Position numbers and translations under genes: made by a program. Below, in pieces: positions 55,529 to 64,000 of a stretch of DNA of 64,000 bases (the stretch's first letter is position 1; the number at the start of each line of letters is the position of its first letter). Below the pieces are notes generated by a model that searched no databases, was not told where the DNA came from, and saw nothing but the letters and a program-made list of their open reading frames with translations. The stretch spans positions 146,001 to 210,000 of the forward strand of contig CAJNDS010000078.1 in assembly GCA_905221605.1 (NCBI GenBank). The letters are read 5' to 3'. The stretch comes from Symbiodinium natans. Lineage: Eukaryota; Sar; Dinophyceae; Suessiales; Symbiodiniaceae.

Positions 55529-55846
55529 TCAGCAGACTATTGACTGTGGATCTTGATCAATCAATCGCCTTGAGTAGCGTTCAGGTCCTGCGGAATACGA
55601 ATCACGAGAAGAGGCAGCTGCAGGAGATGTGGGCTGCACCAAATGAACGTGTCTGCCAGAATGCGTGACAGAATCGAAGGCGTCTTCTGCTGCTATGATT
55701 GAGCCTTGAATAGCTATCCTCACCAGCCTAGAGCATCTACAGCTGGACCAGAGATGGACAGTGATAATTTCCGTCAGCTGGCAACGATTGCTGCTTCCAG
55801 CATGCAGATGTGAATGGCTGCGGTCAGTCTCAGTTCTAGTGCACAT
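55529..55846 (-). CDS. candidate ORF divergent from the oligopeptidase gene
   Basis: A 105-codon minus frame (LVRIAIQGSIIAAEDAFDSV, then a Ser/Ala/Arg-rich tail) ends 65 bp before the peptidase ATG. If real it would be transcribed divergently from the peptidase. No family. Confidence 0.3.
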   Translation of the reverse strand: MCTRTETDRSHSHLHAGSSNRCQLTEIITVHLWSSCRCSRLVRIAIQGSIIAAEDAFDSVTHSGRHVHLVQPTSPAAASSRDSYSAGPERYSRRLIDQDPQSIVC

Positions 55847-55911
55847 CTAAGCGCGACGCAGCGAAGGCGTGGTTCCGTTTTGATTCTGCTTTAAGCTTAG
55901 TTGTCCCCAAG

Positions 55912-58723
55912 ATGGCCCACGTGCGGCGCGCACTTCGAGAGGCCTGGAGGACAGTGAGACAAACTTCCCCGACCCAAGCGTTGACTTCTTTCTTCAAGAG
56001 TTCCAGAATGGGCGATGAGTGGAGCTACTTGCAGCGGGCGGGACCAGCTCTGACCAGACTACTGGCGGCTGAGACACAGGCTGCAGGCACAGTTTTTGCT
56101 TCTGCTGCAGATTTTCGAGGCAAGCTAGAGGCAGAAGCAGCAAGTCTTCTCGTTCCTGAGAGCATCGTGGAAGAGCGACAAGGTCCATTCATGTACTACC
56201 AGAGACACAGTGCTGAAGGGTTCTTGCTCTTCTGTAGAAAGCGCAGCCAAGCGAGCAAACAGGTTGAGGAGGTTTTGCTTGACACCGGCAAACTGGCGGG
56301 AGGCACAAGCTACACAGACGTCATTACGTGCAAAGTCTCTGATGATCATGCTGTGCTGGCATACATCGTGGATCTGCATGGCGATGACTCCTTTGAATTG
56401 CGTCTGCGCCGCCTGGATCCAGACTCCAAGACAAGAGAAGCCAATTTTCCGAACATCCGCAGTGTCGAATTCTTGGGCAACTGTTCAGAGCAGGATGGCG
56501 AGGTAAGCGTTCTGGCTGTCCAAGTTGATCCGGCAAGCAAGCGGGCATACCAGGCTGTGCAGCTGACAATGAGCCGAACTGGTACCACCTGCAAGAAGCT
56601 ATGGGAAGAAAGCAACGCAGCCGCTTACTTGGAGCTTTATCGAACGAAAGATCGTGCATACATTTTCGTTTCAGCGAATACCAAGGACACTTCGGAGGTT
56701 CGTCTTACAAAGTGCGGTGGATGGTGTAAAGATGATAAAGACCTTTCACTCAAGCCAATGCTGAAAAAGACTGCTGGGGTCGAGTATTTTGCCGAGCATC
56801 GGGATGGCTGGCTCTACATCGTCAGCAATCATGAAAGGCCGGATTTCATGGTCTACAGAGCGTCTGTTGATGAAATTGACAGATCAGAAGGGGCATGGTC
56901 CTGTTTGGAAAGGTTCTTCACACCCCCAGGCAGGCTGCACGTAACAGATGCTGACATGCTGAGTAGATGGCTTGTGCTGTACGGGCATGAATCTGCTGCA
57001 CCGCAGGTGTGCGTTGTTCCTCTGAGTAGACACAACTTGTCGAGCAACTGCCAATCTTATCTGGCCAGTCTGCCATCGGTCGGATCTGTAGAGCCAGGCA
57101 TCAATGCTGAGAGCGATGCTGACGCTGTGCGATACACCTTCAGATCTCCAGTTGAGCCTGGTTGTACCTATGAGCTAGACTTGTCCAGTGGGCTCACAAG
57201 GATTGTTAATCGGTGCCAGGTCGATGATGCACAGTCATTGAGCTCGCTGCAGTGTCAGAGATTGGAGTTTCCCGCCCGAGATGGAGTAGCTGTGCCTGTT
57301 ACAGTCGTAAGGCATTCAGCAGACTCTGGTGGTCAAGGGGCTCCGTGCTTGCTGCAAGTCTATGGATCTTATGGCACTTGCTTCTCCCCGGACTTTCGAC
57401 CAGAACACATTGCCTTGCTGCGGCGAGGCTGGACTCTAGCTTGGGCCCATGTGCGTGGCGGTGGCGAGAATGGGCGAGAGTGGCACCAAGCGGGCAGGCA
57501 ACTAAACAAATCCAACTCGGTGCTGGATCTGGCGGATACCATCAAGTTCCTGCTTGCGCGTGGAATTGCGACTCCCGGAGCATTATGCTTGAAAGGGTCC
57601 AGCGCTGGCGGATTAACCGTTGGTGCGCTTCTGAATTCTCATGCAGATGCTGCTCTCGTTGGCGCTGCTATTCTGGAGGTTCCCTTCATTGACACGCTTA
57701 CGAGCATGATGGACCCAACTCTCCCACTAACTGTACACGAGTTTGAGGAGTGGGGAGATCCTCAAGACGCAGAGCATGAAGCAAACATTCGATCATTATC
57801 ACCATACGAAAACCTGCGTTCTCACCGCTACCCGCCGGTATACATCTCATGCGCTTCCAACGATGCAAGGGCACCAGCCTGGATGTCGCTGAAGTTCGCC
57901 GCGCGCCTCAGAGCACGGAGCTCAAGCCAGGATGGGCGTGACGCTCTCAGTCGATGTCACGTCTTGCAAGTGTTGCAGTAGCGTGTTACAGTGGTCTGAG
58001 CTGAGTCGAAGCTGTTTTTATTGTGCTGTGTGTTTCTGTGCTCCTGAATTTCGCGCTCATGGGTATAGCCCCCTGTTAGGCTCGGGTGTGGTTAAAAGGC
58101 CTTTGCAAAATGAGTCGAACAACAGTGAGCAACCCGCGGTGAGATTGAGCGCAACAGGCCAATGAATGAGGTCATGTGAGGTCTTCCAGCGACCGTCACC
58201 GCCGGAAACAGGGTGGTCCAAACCTCTAGTGAGACTTAGCTGTTGCGTTTTTGAGCGGCGCTTCTTTTGCAGAAATCATGCAGAAGGTTCGTCTCCTTTC
58301 TTATACAGTGGAGGCACAGGAGCACAACTTGAAGGATCGCCTGTAACAGCTGGCCCTTGTACATCCATCAGCAGCACAAGAGTTCAAGTACGTCTGGACA
58401 TTCTCCACGATGTTACGTCCGGAAGAACAGTGGAAGAACAAAAGCCCTCCCAGTTGTATGCACTTGCTTGGATTGCATTCTTCACCCGCAACTTTAACTG
58501 TCTTCAAGGCCGATCGATTGCCAAGGCGCAATCCAAGTACTTGTCATCAGTTGAACCTGCCCATGAACACAGATGCGCTTCCTCCCCGCGACCACGACCC
58601 GTGACACCTCCACAAAGCTCTGGCAAGAAAGCGAAAGTCCAGCAACCACTCATGACCACACATCATGACGTCTCTGTAGAGCTCGTGAAGTCCTGCAAGA
58701 CCGCGACATTTACTGCGATCTGA
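55912..58723 (+). CDS. prolyl-oligopeptidase family serine peptidase (PREPL/OPB-like)
   Basis: Exon 1 (55912-57965) encodes 684 codons plus two bases. Residues 1-34 are basic and amphipathic (RRALREAWRTVRQTS), possibly an organelle presequence. A beta-propeller region follows (about 35-440), then an alpha/beta hydrolase domain with YGSYGTCFSPDF, AHVRGGGENGREWH and GSSAGG, where Ser564 is the nucleophile, and Asp651 in SNDAR. The open frame then hits TAG, but a GC-AG intron (57966-58272; donor GCAAGT, acceptor CTTTTGCAG) joins it in phase to exon 2 from 58273, giving HVL-NHAEGSS with His687. Ser-Asp spacing of 87 equals porcine POP (554/641). Asp-His spacing is 36 against 39. Exon 2 is open to 58723 and includes QLYALAWIAFF. 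Its true end, and a possible further intron, are uncertain. The enzyme would cleave short peptides after Pro or basic residues (family knowledge). Confidence 0.9.
57966..58272 (+). other. GC-AG intron of the oligopeptidase gene
   Basis: It begins GCAAGT and ends TTCTTTTGCAG after a T-rich tract. It splits a Leu codon (TT/A). Reading through it instead terminates six codons on, without the catalytic histidine. GC donors are frequent in dinoflagellate genes (established). Confidence 0.75.
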
Positions 58724-59050
58724 AGCAAGTCTTAAATATTCGCTTGTTGTTAGATTTTGAGGCTTTGCCAAAGACGGGTCAACGGCACTCAGCTCGTACG
58801 AAACCTATGAACTTGGGGCATTGACTGCCGCGAATGCCGTGAATCCGTGAACTTCAGGGCTCGAATTCGAAAGTACTTTTACACAGGCGTGTGCTACAGT
58901 GAAACTGATTGTTGCAATAGCAAGCCGTGTTGTGCCCCGTGTAGACAGTGAGGAGTCCGTCGCCGACGTGCATGTGCTGAAGGTACCCCACATATAGCCA
59001 ATGTTGTGCTGCACAGCTCTGATTCAGGGCACGCCGGTGCGGGAAGTTGG
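58724..59050. other. intergenic or 3' UTR sequence
   Basis: Short minus frames only. No gene is seen. Confidence 0.4.
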
Positions 59051-59053
59051 CAG

Positions 59054-59510
59054 GAGCGAAATGAAGAATTCAGCCGGCAAGCAGCCTTCCTACATGAGGC
59101 ACTCAGCTTGCAGAAAATCTGAGTCGGTGCAAAAGAGCGGTTTGCTTGGCTCTGTCGTGGCTCTGTCGTGGCTCGAGCATCACGTTAACTCGCAGCTGTT
59201 GCTGCCCTTGGACGTCGCTACCAGCACAATTTGCAACCATTTCTGCATTCTGCCGAGTTCTGCGCCTTGTTGCAAGATGTTGCAAAGTTGCTGCGCGAAG
59301 GAGCAGTTGATGGAAACAATCTCTGGTTTTACGGAGGCGCGCTCCGGGAATCTGCTGGTGATCCGTGCCCCAAAACCAACTCAAACAAGAAACGAACCAG
59401 TGACATGCGTCTGGTGAGTATTGTTTCTTTCGGGAAGTCTCCACTAACTCTAGCAATTGTCCCCTTTGCCTTTTTTTCAGAGCCATCGCAGTTTCCCATT
59501 GCCGCCCTAA
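59054..59510 (+). CDS. 3' exons of a gene with a 67-nt intron
   Basis: 59054-59113 reads ERNEEFSRQAAFLHEALSLQ after acceptor TTGGCAG. Exon 59225-59413, after acceptor CTACCAG, reads FCALLQDVAKLLREGAVDGN, then LWFYGGALRESAGDP and a Lys/Arg-rich end. It stops at donor CTG/GTGAGT. Intron 59414-59480 (67 nt, GT-AG with a T-rich acceptor) leads in phase 0 to SHRSFPLPP and TAA at 59508-59510. The first join is not resolved. A 196-codon minus ORF (59103-59693) covers the same DNA but ignores these good splice signals. Function unknown. Confidence 0.5.
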
Positions 59511-59514
59511 ATCC

Positions 59515-60245
59515 TGCACAAGCTCTTGGTTCAACGTATTAACTTTTCGCGTTCTTGCGGCGAAGACCCCAGATCGGCGCTCTCTAAGTCGCACAGCTGG
59601 TTGCCAACGGGTCTGTGGCAGTTGGGTGATATCGCAAGGGGGCATGTTGCCGACTTCGCAGCAATGCATGAACTTCTTACTTGTGTTCATCATCCCGACG
59701 TGTAGGTTAGTCAGGGTTAGTCTGACTTTTTATTTCTGCCCATTGAGATAAGCCCGCTCTGCCTTGACTTGGCGGCATTCGTGCAAAGCAAAAACAAACT
59801 GGGCATGTGCTGTAACTTTCGAAGCCCAGAGAGGGGAAATCAAACCTTTTCCTTGGCCTTGACATGCCTGCGGTTGTACTTTCTCGATAGGGAAACCTTC
59901 AAAATGCCGGACCCCAAACCAAATTCTAGGGCCTCTAGGGTTCTGTGCTTATGTGACGGACCGGTGCTCTTGCCGCCATTGTAAGCGAGAAACCTTGAAT
60001 GATGAGTTCCAATGCTCCACAGCACTTAATTCTGAAAGATTACGCCTTCGCTGGAATGCAAGCCAAATCAGAAGCAAAGCCTTGAGCTCGTTGAGCCAGA
60101 CCACTCGCATATTGGTTCCCAGGAGCCCTGAAGGAGCAGTATCTTCCTTATGCCGCGAAAAACGATGATAAGGATTCTCACGTGCTACCCTGATGCCAGC
60201 AGGTGCTGAATGGCAGCAAGCGCTGGCATCAATCCTGCCCTAACG
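59515..60245. other. unassigned sequence
   Basis: Short frames only. Nothing is recognised. Confidence 0.4.
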
Positions 60246-60399
60246 CCTCTCATCTCTCACTTTCCCCATCTCCTCTCTCAGCTCCTAGTTTCTCCACCTT
60301 CTCATCTTTCGTTGGTTCACTCCGCTCTGCACTTCGTGCTCCACTTCGCTCAAATCCCAGTATGACATGATTTTGATCTAGCCTACAGTCTTGAAAAGG

Positions 60400-60675
60400 T
60401 GAAGGCTGGAAGGCTGCCAGTAGTTGGCTGGAGGGCTGAAGGTGGCTTGGAAGCCAGGCTGGCGGGCCAGAGTCTTGGGCTGGAAGGTTGGAGGGCTGGA
60501 AGCCCTTCAGCCCTCCAACCTTCCAGCCCTTCAGCCTTTTCGCCTTCCATCCCTCCATCCCTGCAGCCCTTCCAGCCTTCCAGCCCTCTTTCCGCCTTCC
60601 AGCCCTCCAGCCCTCCCGCCCTCCAGCCCTCCAGCACTCCAGCCCTCCGGCCTTCCACTTCCACCAACCTTCCAG
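60400..60675. repeat. GGCTGGAGG / CCAGCCCTCC minisatellite with central hairpin
   Basis: To the left, G-rich units (GGCTGGAGGGCTGAA) and to the right their inverse (CCAGCCCTCCAGCCTTCC). At the centre, 60477-60498 and 60508-60529 form a perfect 22-bp inverted repeat with a 9-base loop. Gly/Trp or Pro/Ser-rich ORFs over it are artefacts. Confidence 0.9.
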
Positions 60676-60843
60676 CCCACGATGGGTGCGCCAGGAAAGA
60701 CCTGGGTTCGGGAAGGCTGGTCTTTGGCCCGCACCGAACACTGTTGTGGTGGGACGCGCTGAGGAGCTTGGCGGTGCTGAGCGTCCTGCAGCCAGCTATG
60801 CCAACGATGGTGAAGTTCGCTCGGGGTCACCAGTGGCCCGAGT

Positions 60844-61200
60844 TGCGACCCTGTGATGGTCAGCCAGACGGCCTTTCCGTTCGATGATCCAGCGTTGGTC
60901 CAAGAGTTCGTCGAGGTGGCCATGGCAGGTGGAAAGATCGAGCCGTTGTTGGACAAAGGCAAGACCGAGGACGAAGCTTGCCGAGCTACGTGGAGCTCGT
61001 TGCAGACCCTCGTGGAGGCCCGGATCGCGCTGAAGATGATCAGTGGCCAGGAGTTCGCACGGTGTATGCCTCAATGAGTCGAGGGCTCATGCCAAGATGC
61101 TGGTGATGAAGTATGATGGGTCTGAGGTCGCTGCGATAGGATCCTTTAATGCCACGAGGGCGAGCCGGGCGAGCCGGGCGAGCCACGAGGCATTGACACT
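60844..61200 (+). CDS. phospholipase-D-like (HKD) domain fragment, frame broken
   Basis: The frame from ATG 60856 reads FPFDDPALVQEFVEVAMAGG, EPLLDKGKTEDEACRATWSS and VEARIALKMISGQEFARC, then stops at 61077. In the next frame, starting in the overlap, come HAKMLVMK (61088-61111) and, after YDGSEVAA, IGSFNATRASR: the H-x-K and G-S-x-N elements of one HKD half-site of the PLD superfamily. A true PLD domain continues from the first frame into the second, so a one-base shift, a sequence error or a tiny intron lies between about 61045 and 61077. After the motif the frame enters GCGAGCCGG and CAGAGTCG repeats (61155-61240) and loses homology. Probably a pseudogene or partial gene. Confidence 0.5.
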
Positions 61201-61239
61201 TGGGATTCCGTGGTCGCAAAGGCGCAGAGTCGCAGAGTC

Positions 61240-62050
61240 GCAGAGTTGGAGCGCCGAGCTGTGGGCCCAAGGGACAGATTACACTCCGACGGATAATACT
61301 GTACCCAAGCCCATCCGCAGGGTTCTTGGAGAAAAAAAACGCCCGTTTGAGATCGTTAGATGGCTCATTGCTCCGAGCGAGTTTGAAGCTCGTGAGTAGG
61401 CGTTGGGCACCGTGGGGCCCTGGCCAGTAGCGTGGATTTGTTAACTATACATTTCACGTGATTGAAAAGCCTCAAAGGAATGGACTTGTTAAGCACGAAT
61501 TTTGTTTCAAGTGATTGAAAGGGCCCGGTGGAATGGATTCATCAACCAAGAATTGCAAAAGGCTGAAAGGTCCCGAAAAGAAATTGCTCTGCAGCCATTC
61601 CATATGTTTTTCATTGCGTTAGTTCTGGCCCGCATCTGCAGACGTCCGGACAGGTCATCGAAGGTCTTCAAGATCAGTGCGATGGTGCGACTAACGTCCC
61701 ATCAGCTGATCGGCTGCAGGCCCTTTGTGGAGTATCACTGCCATGCATGCTGACATGAAGCGATTCGGGGGGAGAGGTTCGGCCTCACCAGAAGCCCATG
61801 ATTGATCCAACAAGCAAAATATGGTTGTACTCCCGGCATCATTTTTTCCAGGTGCTTCTGGCCGTTTAGCATTGTGCTCTTTAGAGTGCGGCTTGCAAGC
61901 ACGTCTTTGCCGGGCTGAGCGTGACGTCCCCTTAAATGGTTTTTGCAAGTTCTCGCCCTCTTGGGAACACTATGCTCGCCATCTTTGAGAGCCAGAGGCC
62001 CAGCAGCCAGGTTCAGCATGTTTCGGGCAGAGACACGACCACAATTCCCA
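61240..62050. other. mostly unassigned; weak + frame at 61515-61753
   Basis: The + frame reads WNGFINQELQKAERSRKEIA and FHMFFIALVLARICRRPDRS, stopping at 61753. It has no ATG and no clear acceptor except GTTTCAAG. Remaining sequence is featureless. Confidence 0.3.
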
Positions 62051-62051
62051 A

Positions 62052-62288
62052 ATGAACATGAACATCAAAACTACATCAGCACTGCTTAGGGCCGTTCCAC
62101 TTGATAGCTATGTCTTTGGATGTCTCTGGGATACGAGGGAGGTATTGTTAGTGCAGGACCAGCTGAAGGAGATCTGTGCTTCAAACAGGGCGCAGCAGGC
62201 GCACCCGAATCAAGTGATTCATAGATATAGATATTTGTCACAGAGATTTGTCTACCTCATTGAGGATTGGTTCGGCTTTCGGGAGTAA
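62052..62288 (+). CDS. candidate 78-aa ORF
   Basis: ATG start; MNMNIKTTSALLRAVPLDSY then LVQDQLKEICASNRAQQAHP and a Tyr/Arg-rich end, stopping at 62288 right before the CCCCTAT satellite. The composition is plausible. No family is recognised. Confidence 0.35.
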   Translation: MNMNIKTTSALLRAVPLDSYVFGCLWDTREVLLVQDQLKEICASNRAQQAHPNQVIHRYRYLSQRFVYLIEDWFGFRE

Positions 62289-62297
62289 GAGTCCGCA

Positions 62298-62500
62298 AAG
62301 TACCCGCCTATGGGTTTTGGATAGGTCCCGGTCCCCTACTCCTAGGCGATAGACCCCTATCCGCAAAGGTCTGTCTGGCGCGGGATAGGTGCCTATGCAT
62401 AGGCCCCTGCCTGGTATATACAGGGGGGCATAGCCTAGACATAGACCCCTTATCCGCGGCATAGACCCCTATCCGTTCCCGATAGGGCCCTATCCGTCCC
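62298..62500. repeat. AGACCCCTATCC / CCTATGCATAGG satellite, left block
   Basis: Imperfect units with GATAGACCCCTATCCG, GTGCCTATGCATAGGCC and GATAGGGCCCTATCC, many of them palindromic around CTATGCATAG or AGGGCCCT. The same family returns at 63785-64000, so the two blocks bracket the telomere-like DNA. Confidence 0.85.
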
Positions 62501-62517
62501 TTCGTCCTCTCACAACT

Positions 62518-63780
62518 GTACCCGAACCCTGAGTCCTTAAACCTACACCCGAAACACTAAACCCGAAACCCTACACCCTAAACCCGAAACCCTAAACCCC
62601 AAACCCGAATCCTAAGCCCTAAAAAACCCTCAATCCCTAAACCCAAAAAGAAACCCTAATCCCTCTAAATGCCCTAAATCCTAAACCCAGCCCTAAACCC
62701 AAAAGAAACCCTAAACCCTAAAAACCCCCAAGCCCTAAACCCTTAAAAAACCCTAAGCCCTAAACCCCCAAAACCCTTGAACTCTACACCCAAAAACCTG
62801 GCCCTAAACCTAAACCCTAAAAAAACCCTAAACCCTAAAACCCCCTAACCCCTGAGCCCTAACCCAAACACCCTAAACCCTAAAAAACCCTCAAACCCCG
62901 AAAGCCCTAACCCCTAAAACCCACTAAGCCCCAAACCCTAACAAATCCAAACCCTAAAAACCCTAAACCCTAAAACCACTAAACGTAGGCATGTTTTTGC
63001 AACCCATTACGCGAGCATTGTGTGTGCAAGTGGGGGGGGGGGGAAGGGGGGGCAAACGCACCCGCTTTATTCTTTTTCGTACCCATGATGCGAGCGTTAT
63101 GTTTGCAAATAAACCCTAATCCCTAAGCCCAAAAAGAAACCCTACTCCCCAAAAAAGTCCCTAAACCCAGCCCTAAACCCAGAAAAACCCTAAACCCTAA
63201 AACCCCCTAAGCCCTAAACCCTTCAATAACCCTAAACCTTAAAATCCCCTAAACCCTAAACCCTTATAAAAACCCTAAACCCTCAACACCGCTGAACTCT
63301 AAACCCCAAAAACCTGGCCCTAAACCCTAAACCCTAAAAACCCCTAGGAACCCCTGAGCCCTAAACCCAAAAAACCTAAACCCTAAAAACCCCTCAACTT
63401 CAAACCCCGAAAACCCTAAACCCGAAAAACCCCTAAACATGGGCATGCTTTTTTAAAACCCATCATGCGAGCACTGTGTGTGCAAATGGGGGGGGGTGAG
63501 CCCCCCCCAACACCCCTGCTTCATTCTTTTTCGAACCCATCATTCGAGTGTTGTGTTTGCAAATGTGAGGGGGGGGGGGGCTAAAAATCCCTAAACCCTA
63601 AACCCAAACCCCAAAAACCCCTAAACCCTAAAACCCCTGAGTCCTAAAAACCCGTAAACCCTAAAATAAACCCTAAACCCGAAAACCCCCTAAAGCCTAA
63701 GAAACTCTGAGGCCTAAACCAAAGAACCCTAAACCTAGAACCCCCGAAACTCTAAACCCCCAACAGCCAAGGCGCTTAAG
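62518..63780. repeat. degenerate CCCTAAA telomere-like block with higher-order repeat
   Basis: Long runs of CCCTAAA/CCCTAAAAA/CCCGAAA variants on +. Two related inserts without telomeric units lie inside (62982-63115 and 63434-63583), each with GGCATG, CCCAT(T/C)A(C/T)GCGAGC, a G run, TTTATTCTTTTTCG and TTTGCAAAT, spaced about 454 bp apart. The C-rich strand on + would point to a chromosome end on the left, where more DNA lies, so this is interstitial as assembled. Confidence 0.9.
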
Positions 63781-63784
63781 ACTC

Positions 63785-64000
63785 CGAAGATAGGTCCATT
63801 AAGTACCCCCCTATGATAGGTGTCGATAGACCCCTATACAGACCCCTATGGTTTTGGGATAGGGCCCTGTGGTCTGAGCCCTCTCATGGCTTCGTGGTAC
63901 CCTATGCATAGAACCCACCCGTTTCTGCCTAGACCCCTATGCATAGGTCCCCTCCCTTTTCCCATAGACCCCTATGCATAGACTCTATCCCTACCTATAC
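63785..64000. repeat. AGACCCCTATGCATAGG satellite, right block (runs off the window)
   Basis: Units such as GATAGACCCCTATACAG and AGACCCCTATGCATAGG, the same family as 62298-62500. The window ends inside it. Confidence 0.85.

Noticed and set aside
59103-59693. 196-codon minus ORF
   Set aside because: The + strand offers a donor, a 67-nt intron with a strong acceptor and a phase-consistent stop in the same DNA, which is better evidence.
62518-63780. True chromosome end
   Set aside because: The repeats are degenerate, contain inserts and are followed by more satellite; orientation would put the end on the gene-bearing side.

Overview
The window reads as nuclear DNA of a dinoflagellate, probably a Symbiodiniaceae-like or related species (inference). 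The evidence: genes are scattered and cut into short exons; at least two introns only work with GC-AG splice sites, which dinoflagellates use often; the telomere-like DNA is of the TTTAGGG/CCCTAAA class; simple repeats are abundant; and one exon series matches the GDS/KT(V/I)KL HAD-like family that is expanded in dinoflagellates (recalled, not searched). There are no operons, tRNAs or rRNAs that I can support.

Layout. 0-10.4 kb: short + strand candidate exons (2.1-2.8, 5.7-7.5, 8.1-9.1 and 9.7-10.4 kb) between unassigned sequence and a 3.1-3.4 kb microsatellite. 10.4-13.1 kb: two very large alternating purine/pyrimidine satellites tied to a 314-bp direct repeat. 13.1-16.3 kb: an AT-rich island that differs in base composition from everything around it. 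Its minus strand carries a decayed protein-primed family-B DNA polymerase of Polinton/virus type. 16.3-27 kb: candidate exons on both strands, including the HAD-like gene at 20.3-20.9 kb. 27.3-28.0 kb: a TAG trinucleotide array. 28-38.7 kb: candidate genes, the best being a minus-strand gene at 31.5-33.4 kb. 38.84-45.22 kb: a tandem dimer of a 3.1-3.3 kb element with terminal inverted repeats, flanked by an 8-bp repeat and filled with three different tandem arrays. 45.4-53 kb: a three-exon + gene whose phases agree, a likely minus-strand gene, and a long inverted repeat. 55.9-58.7 kb: the clearest gene, a prolyl-oligopeptidase/PREPL-like serine peptidase. A GC-AG intron places the catalytic histidine in exon 2. 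59-62.3 kb: a short-intron gene, a phospholipase-D-like fragment and small ORFs. 62.3-64 kb: degenerate telomere-like DNA bracketed by a second satellite.

The genes do not form a visible pathway. The most interesting content is mobile: the satellite-carrying TIR element and the decayed Polinton/virus-like insertion. Most candidate exons were recognised from protein-like composition, splice signals and phase agreement. Their confidences are deliberately low, and in several places both strands are open.
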